DNA of 64,000 nucleotides from Paenibacillus radicis (ex Gao et al. 2016) (GTDB taxonomy: Bacteria; Bacillota; Bacilli; Paenibacillales; Paenibacillaceae), in NCBI RefSeq assembly GCF_014641555.1, contig NZ_BMHY01000003.1:35012-99011 (forward strand), in the 5' to 3' direction. Below, one piece after another: positions 59,142 to 64,000 of the stretch. Made by a program: the position numbers and the translations under genes. Under the pieces are notes generated by a model. It had not been told where the DNA came from. It saw only the letters and a program-made list of their open reading frames with translations, and searched no databases. The first letter of the stretch is position 1. Each line of letters starts with the position of its first letter.

Positions 59142-60290
59142 TTAGGACGCAGATTTGAATTTCACGATGTTTTTTACAGTAATCGCCGCTGAGCTTCCCT
59201 CGTCGTAAGCCAGCTTCATGTAATAGGATTTCCCGTCAGGACTCCAGTTCGTCACATCCCAAACGTGAGAGTACATGGAATAACCCCGCATCACGAAGCG
59301 TTTATTAATCAGTTGCCCTTCCTTAAGCTCCGCAACGGACACATCCTCATTTAATACATCATGAATCAGAATGCGGCTCTCATCAGGTGACAGACTAAAG
59401 GCATACGAAATCTTACCGGTTTCATAGTCCCCGCCGCTTAGCAGCGTGACACAATTATCGGAAGCAGGGTCATATAGAAATATGCCTTCTTTATTCTGAA
59501 ACTGCCCATTAAACAATAGCTTGCCGTCAGACAGCGGCTGGTACCCGGCCATATACAAATCGTCGACCTCTATGACAGGTGCAAGCTTCCAGCTTTTCAA
59601 ATCCAGCTTATACAAGTTCGCTAGTTTACCCGTTTTTACAACGATGGGCATATATAGCTCGTTTTGATAAACTTTAAAGTCATTTGTATATCCAAACGTT
59701 TGTAAAAAATCCTGCAGCCGGATCTGATAGATTTCATCAGTCAACGTATCGGTAATCGATATTTCACCTTCGTTTATTGTGTCTGCTTTCTCAAAAAGCA
59801 CATAGCGGCCTTCCGTATCTGCAAATTTCATATTTCGATAGCCCATTGAATTTGAGGCCGGTGCGCCCCTTTTCTTATACAAGACTTCCTTGCTCTTGCC
59901 GCTCTCCAGATCAAGAAGATAGGGAGTCACGCCAACTCCATACAGCGCCTTTTTGCCATCCTGCGATACTTCGATTGCCGGTTTGTCCAGCAGACGGACC
60001 GGCGTCCGTTTCCCGCTTTCTTCAATATTAACGGCATATAGGCCTTGCTTGTTATTAAACAGCATGATGCCGTTTTGGATCGACAAAATATCATCGGAAT
60101 GAAGCTTCTCGCTTAACGTCAGCAAATCACCTGTCAGCAATGGAGACTTCATATTGCGAATATCCGCCTTTACGTCTTCGCTTAACAGAAATGAGGTAGA
60201 CTGCTGTTTGGCAGCACCTGCCGAAGAACAACCGCTTAAAGCTATCATTCCCGCAAGCAGACCTATCCACCAGCACAGCCTCTTCCTCAT
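59142..60290 (-). CDS. Lipoprotein with beta-propeller-like repeats
   Basis: 382 residues from MRKRLCWW; the ATG is chosen for GGGAGG upstream. Signal with lipobox ALSGC. Repeated blade-like units (GIMLFNNKQGLYAVNIEESG; KALYGVGVTPYLLDLESGK; KLLFNGQFQNKEGIFLYDPASD; SYAFSLSPDESRILIHDV; NWSPDGKSYYMKLAYD) resemble TolB/WD40-like propellers on the cell surface. I do not recognise an exact family. Downstream of the OmpR-type two-component genes in the same direction, but with 118 bp between, so it may be their target or a sensory accessory. Confidence 0.8.
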   Translation of the reverse strand: MRKRLCWWIGLLAGMIALSGCSSAGAAKQQSTSFLLSEDVKADIRNMKSPLLTGDLLTLSEKLHSDDILSIQNGIMLFNNKQGLYAVNIEESGKRTPVRLLDKPAIEVSQDGKKALYGVGVTPYLLDLESGKSKEVLYKKRGAPASNSMGYRNMKFADTEGRYVLFEKADTINEGEISITDTLTDEIYQIRLQDFLQTFGYTNDFKVYQNELYMPIVVKTGKLANLYKLDLKSWKLAPVIEVDDLYMAGYQPLSDGKLLFNGQFQNKEGIFLYDPASDNCVTLLSGGDYETGKISYAFSLSPDESRILIHDVLNEDVSVAELKEGQLINKRFVMRGYSMYSHVWDVTNWSPDGKSYYMKLAYDEGSSAAITVKNIVKFKSAS

Positions 60291-60408
60291 TCCTTTGTTC
60301 CTCCCTGCAACTGCTTCCGTATTCATAACCTTCTACACCCCTTTAGATCGTTTCTTACGATCACTATACCGAAGGGTTATGTCCAACTTGATGCCCTTTA
60401 TTGCTAAC

Positions 60409-61905
60409 TTATGTCCAGAGCGGCAGCTCAACCTGAACATGAACCTGCCTTCCCTCTTGGCGAAAAGCAATCATTCCCCTATGGCTGCCAATAATGGATT
60501 GGCAAATCGCCAATCCAAGTCCCATGCTCCCGTGATCCTTCACTAAGGAATCATTAACCCGGTAAAATGGTTCAAAAACCATCTGTTCGTCAATAGGCTG
60601 CTCCTGATCGCGTTCATTGCTCACTTGCACGACAGCACGCTCCGCTGTCAGAGCGGCCTTCACATGAATGCTCGTCCCTGCTGCGCCATATTTAATGGAG
60701 TTATCGAGCAAATTAACCCACACTTGCCGCAGCTCTTCCTGATGCCCAAGAACGGTTACCGCCGCTTGCAGCTCGCATTCCAGTTTCATGTCATACCGCA
60801 GAGCTTTGATCTCCATATCTTCACAGCATGCTTCGAGTTGAGCCGATAGATCGATCGGCACTACCGACTGCGGGCTATCCGTATCCTCCCTGCGGGCGAG
60901 CTCAAGCACTTGCACGACCATACTGTGCAGCCTATCGCTTTCCAGCTTAATCCGTTCAGCCGCCCGCGCCAGAAATACGGGATCATTGAAATCCGGCTTG
61001 CCGATAATTTGCGCATAGCCGGAGATTGAGGTCAGCGGTGTTTTCAGCTCATGTGTAATATGCTGATAAAATCGTCGCTTGCTTTGCTCCAGCTCCATCA
61101 CCCGGTTACGTTCCGCTATAAGATGGGCCAGCTGGTCTTCAATTTGCCCCTTCATTTGCTCGAAGCTCAATGACAACTGCCCCACTTCATCGCGCCGGTC
61201 AATCGGCAAATACGCATCCGTTTGCTTGCCTTCGCCGAAGCCCCTCATCGCAAGAGACAGCTTAAACAAGGGACGCGTCATTCTGCTGGATAGAATATAG
61301 GTAAAGAGAGTGACCACGACAAAAAGAACGGCCGCGAACCATGAAAAGCTTCGCAGTATCGCATCGTTATGCTTGTAGCGGCTCGAATAATCACTGGTCA
61401 TGCGAAAAAAGCCTTCATAACGGTCGTTCGAATAATAAGGAAAGGTCAACAGCACGAGATGCTTGCCGTTATTCTCCGTCATCGTAACGACTGATTTGTT
61501 GTCCAAGCTTAATGCCCTGTCTGCTTCAAAAGCATAGGATAGAATCGTAGAGGGCTGCAGCTCCAGCCGTACGCTGCCGTTTTTAGTAAAGAGGGTCTCG
61601 CCTATGAAAATCCCATCCTTATCGTAATAGGCGATAGGATGCCCTGTACTTCGGCTAATGCCATAGAGCAACGGAGTTATTCCGTCCTTCTCGATTTGCT
61701 CATTCCCCTGATTGACTAGCGCGTACTGCTGAATGTGATCATAGGCGAAGGACTGAAGCTTCTCCATGTCCTCTCGAATGGTCGCTTTCGTCTGCTCAGC
61801 CAATATATAGGACATGTAGAAATACAGGCAGAAGGTCGAGATTGAGAAAATGATGATAAACCCTACCGTGAACCTCCAGTTGAGAGGCAAAGCTTTCCTT
61901 CTCAT
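60409..61905 (-). CDS. Sensor histidine kinase (HisKA class)
   Basis: 498 residues. TM1 at about 10-30, extracellular sensing part to about 185, TM2 at about 190-212, HAMP (LFKLSLAMRGFGEG), then HisKA with HITHELKTPLTSISGYAQII and HATPase with VWVNLLDNSIKYGA (N-box) and GSMGLGLAICQSIIGSH (G-box). The G1 box DxGxG is replaced by an acidic/hydrophobic stretch (VSNERDQEQPIDEQMVFEPFYR), slightly unusual but the F-box is intact. ATG overlaps the regulator stop by 4 bp. Confidence 0.93.
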   Translation of the reverse strand: MRRKALPLNWRFTVGFIIIFSISTFCLYFYMSYILAEQTKATIREDMEKLQSFAYDHIQQYALVNQGNEQIEKDGITPLLYGISRSTGHPIAYYDKDGIFIGETLFTKNGSVRLELQPSTILSYAFEADRALSLDNKSVVTMTENNGKHLVLLTFPYYSNDRYEGFFRMTSDYSSRYKHNDAILRSFSWFAAVLFVVVTLFTYILSSRMTRPLFKLSLAMRGFGEGKQTDAYLPIDRRDEVGQLSLSFEQMKGQIEDQLAHLIAERNRVMELEQSKRRFYQHITHELKTPLTSISGYAQIIGKPDFNDPVFLARAAERIKLESDRLHSMVVQVLELARREDTDSPQSVVPIDLSAQLEACCEDMEIKALRYDMKLECELQAAVTVLGHQEELRQVWVNLLDNSIKYGAAGTSIHVKAALTAERAVVQVSNERDQEQPIDEQMVFEPFYRVNDSLVKDHGSMGLGLAICQSIIGSHRGMIAFRQEGRQVHVQVELPLWT

Positions 61906-62600
61906 CCTGCTCCACGCTCGCTCATTCGATAACCGACGCCAAATACCGTCTCGATTAATGCAGCGTTCAGCTTCTTGCGGATGCGCTGTACATGAACATC
62001 CACCGTTCTAAGATCGCCGTCATAATCCATCTCCCATACATGATCAACGATTTCTTCCCGTGAAAACACCCGGCCAGGGTATTCATGAAAGAGGAGCAGC
62101 AGCTCAAACTCTTTCGGCTTTAGCTTAATCTCTTGCCCATGCTTGTACACCGCATAAGCTTTCTTATCGAGCTCCACGCCTTCAGGCAGTTGTGCCCGCT
62201 GATTGCCGCTGCGATTGGCCGCTTTTTCCTTACGCCGCAGCAAAGCCTTAATTCGGGCGGATACCTCCCTCAGCTCAAACGGTTTGGTCATGTAATCGTC
62301 TGCGCCTAACTCCAAGGCAACGATTTTATCGATCGTATCGGTTCTTGCCGTGAGCATAAGGATAGGAATGGCGTATTTCTCCGACACTTCCCTGCAAATA
62401 TCGAAGCCGTCCATATCCGGCAGCATCGCATCCAGCAGCAAAGCGTCGGGCTCCATTTGCCCGATCAGACGAAGCCCGCCTTTTCCTGTAGCAGCTCCAA
62501 TCACCTGATAGCCTTCGCCTCTTAGCGCATAGGTCAATAAATCCCGGATTGATTCATCATCTTCTATAATAAGCAGCTTCTTTTGCTTCTGCTCTCGCAT
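61902..62600 (-). CDS. OmpR/PhoB-type response regulator
   Basis: 232 residues. Receiver with EDD at 13-15, phospho-acceptor Asp57 in LLLDAMLPDMDG, Thr of MLTARTD, Lys of MTKPFELRE; C-terminal winged helix with KLKPKEFELLLLFHEYPGRVFSREEIVDHVW and RTVDVHVQRIRKKL. GAGG precedes the ATG. Pairs with the kinase that follows. Signal unknown. Confidence 0.94.
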   Translation of the reverse strand: MREQKQKKLLIIEDDESIRDLLTYALRGEGYQVIGAATGKGGLRLIGQMEPDALLLDAMLPDMDGFDICREVSEKYAIPILMLTARTDTIDKIVALELGADDYMTKPFELREVSARIKALLRRKEKAANRSGNQRAQLPEGVELDKKAYAVYKHGQEIKLKPKEFELLLLFHEYPGRVFSREEIVDHVWEMDYDGDLRTVDVHVQRIRKKLNAALIETVFGVGYRMSERGAG

Positions 62601-62689
62601 CGCGCTACCTCGCTTCCAGACTGCAAATCTATTCTTTCATTATAGCCCACAGTTGTTGCCATTTTGTTACCAAAAGGAGAGGGATAAGT

Positions 62690-62714
62690 AAAAAAGCCGG
62701 CAATCTGCCGGCTT
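62690..62714 (-). terminator. Terminator of the Ntn-hydrolase gene
   Basis: AAGCCGGCA/TGCCGGCTT perfect 9-bp stem; the minus strand exits into TTTTTTACTT. Confidence 0.88.
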
Positions 62715-62729
62715 CATCCTATTCTACCT

Positions 62730-63785
62730 TTACCTGCTCCATTTATATAGAAGCAGCTCCCGACTCTCACCCGTATTGTCACTCGTAATGCCGCCTTGAA
62801 GAATGAGCCGCTCGTATTGACCGGAACTACTTTTCACAAAAGTGAATTTCGCATCATGAGAGGGTGCATACCATTCGCTCTTTTTTCCCCTTCCCTGTAT
62901 GAGTCGCAGTAATACTGCATTAGGGGGAGTATTAACTGCCGCATACAACGTTCCTTTATCGGCTTTTATAGTAAATTGAAGCTCTTTGTTCAGTTCATAC
63001 GTCCCTTCAAAAACATTTAAAAATTCATCTGTAAAAGTAAGTTGAGCTAATTCAGCCGCTTTCGTTTTATAATCTTGGATCAGAGGCCCTTCTAATTGGC
63101 TAGCAAGTTGATGCAAGTTATAGCAGTGGTTGCCTCTCTGCAGTTCCTCCATCAGATTAAATTTAAAGCATTGCGTGCTTTCATGGAAATCATAAACGTA
63201 CACTTCCCGTTTCGAAAGGTCATAGATATTGGAGTATTGAGTAGGGTTTTCCCCCGTTTGCAGACAGCTTTGCAATAGGCTCTCAAAAGTCGATTTAGAC
63301 TGGCTATGTAACTCGCATAATACAGAATTAGCCGTATGATAGGCGTATCCTAGCGTCTGATGGCTTTTGCCATAATCGATATGAAGCTGTCCGTTCTCAA
63401 AACCGATAACGGCAGAGGCTCCCGCATGGTCCACATACATGACTTTGGCAGAAGTAAAGGAAGGTTCGTTATACTGCTCATACATCACAACAACTTGAGC
63501 TAGTAACGAGGCCTCCTCCATTATTTTCTCAGACAAATTCCCTGCAAAGTTGTATTTGTCCGGAGAAGACAGCCATTCCTCCTCATACCCGGACACCCAG
63601 TCAAAAAACAATCCGTGCTCATTCATACCGCCTTGAGCCCAACCATTGAAATATCCAAAATATACTCTTCCGTATTTGCCGTCCTGTGATGCAAGAAACC
63701 ATACTTTTGTATTGGAATCGGAGTAGTCTTCATTGTTGCCTACCAGTGTAACTCCATTCTGTGTTGCTTTGAATATCGTACACAT
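62730..63785 (-). CDS. Linear amide C-N hydrolase (Ntn fold, choloylglycine-hydrolase-like)
   Basis: 351 residues. Begins MCTIF, so removal of Met exposes Cys2 as the N-terminal nucleophile, and TLVGNNEDYSD supplies the conserved Asn/Asp pair of the choloylglycine hydrolase/acid ceramidase superfamily; NGWAQGGMNEHGLFFDW is also typical. The last 110 residues (FTDEFLNVFEGTYELNKELQFTIKADKGTL) look like an added beta-rich domain. No signal peptide. AAAAGGAG precedes the ATG. Could cleave N-acyl amino acids, bile-salt-like amides or penicillin-type amides; not decidable. Confidence 0.85.
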   Translation of the reverse strand: MCTIFKATQNGVTLVGNNEDYSDSNTKVWFLASQDGKYGRVYFGYFNGWAQGGMNEHGLFFDWVSGYEEEWLSSPDKYNFAGNLSEKIMEEASLLAQVVVMYEQYNEPSFTSAKVMYVDHAGASAVIGFENGQLHIDYGKSHQTLGYAYHTANSVLCELHSQSKSTFESLLQSCLQTGENPTQYSNIYDLSKREVYVYDFHESTQCFKFNLMEELQRGNHCYNLHQLASQLEGPLIQDYKTKAAELAQLTFTDEFLNVFEGTYELNKELQFTIKADKGTLYAAVNTPPNAVLLRLIQGRGKKSEWYAPSHDAKFTFVKSSSGQYERLILQGGITSDNTGESRELLLYKWSR

Positions 63786-63864
63786 TTCAACAGCTCCTTT
63801 TACACTTCATCATTTTAATATTACTACAAATAGAAAATATTAGGGTTTTGGGAATGCAAAAAAA

Positions 63865-64000
63865 GGGGCCGTCCCAAAAGCAGTTTCCAGAAAAATTAGC
63901 CCCCATTTTTTGTGTAATATGCACGTAAAAAAGAACCTTCAGATCCACTTTCTTCGTGGTTTTGAAGGTTCTTTTGCACATACTATGGGATTCTCTCACT
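63865..64000. mobile_element. Possible end of an insertion sequence, truncated by the window edge
   Basis: GGGGCCGTCCCAAAAGC at 63865 resembles the terminal inverted repeats of IS1182-type elements common in Bacillales. It is followed by a long hairpin (AAAAGAACCTTCA at 63929-63941 with TGAAGGTTCTTTT at 63963-63975, inner CCAC/GTGG), but no transposase is in view. Call rests on memory of the end sequence only. Confidence 0.4.

Noticed and set aside
63787..63999. 70-residue frame at the right edge
   Set aside because: Reads through the hairpin and presumed IS end; no ribosome site and no domain.

Overview
The window looks like a chromosomal segment of a spore-forming member of the Paenibacillaceae, most likely Paenibacillus or a close relative. 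The base for this is a GerA/GerC spore germination pair, strong AAGGAGG-type ribosome sites, Fur-box and cre-like operators of Bacillales type, and two copies of the layout typical of Paenibacillus sugar uptake (YesM-type sensor kinase, AraC-type response regulator, solute-binding lipoprotein, two permeases). Base composition is near 50% GC. I saw no rRNA, tRNA, CRISPR array or prophage.

Layout. 0-6.4 kb: the start of a gerC gene and gerA, a DHA2-type drug exporter behind a palindromic operator, a two-gene sulfation module (APS kinase plus sulfotransferase), an acetyltransferase and a nucleotide-sugar-type epimerase. 6.4-17.2 kb: one long minus-strand cluster reading sensor kinase, response regulator, acyl-CoA-dehydrogenase-like flavoprotein, two solute-binding proteins, two permeases, M20 peptidase. 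17.4-19.5 kb: a WYL regulator and an UlaG-like metallo-beta-lactamase-fold protein. 19.7-34 kb: a second minus-strand transport cluster whose enzymes (GH38, a clan GH-A hydrolase, GH125) point to alpha-mannosides or N-glycan-type mannans as substrate. 34.1-36 kb: two small genes and about 1.05 kb of stacked AGCGAA-N6-TTCGCT palindromes. 36-41.6 kb: a BceAB-like ABC pair and a three-gene ABC-2 exporter. 41.7-50.5 kb: Fur-linked ferredoxin-NADP reductase, a Gfo/Idh/MocA oxidoreductase, VOC proteins, a DUF1801 protein and a small sugar-catabolic group (two TIM-barrel isomerases, a zinc dehydrogenase, an AraC regulator). 50.6-52.8 kb: an ECF42 sigma factor with its YCII/DGPF partner and a VOC protein. 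53-57.4 kb: two tandem genes in which an AraC regulator reads in frame into a siderophore-binding lipoprotein. 57.5-64 kb: a methyltransferase behind a leader-peptide attenuator, an acetyltransferase, an OmpR-type two-component system with a lipoprotein, an Ntn-type amidohydrolase, and what may be the end of an insertion sequence.

Strongest new signals: (1) three promoters with the same pattern TGTCGA-N17-CGTCGTA, one in front of the ECF42 operon itself, which predict an ECF42 regulon including an unknown 84-residue protein; (2) Fur boxes lying inside continuous AraC-lipoprotein reading frames, in both tandem paralogues; (3) a leader ORF plus mutually exclusive hairpins that can hide the ribosome site of a methyltransferase; (4) two intergenic repeat families, one palindromic (AGCGAA-N6-TTCGCT) and one of about 190 bp present as two inverted copies 40 kb apart. 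All functional calls are from reading the sequence; no database search was possible.
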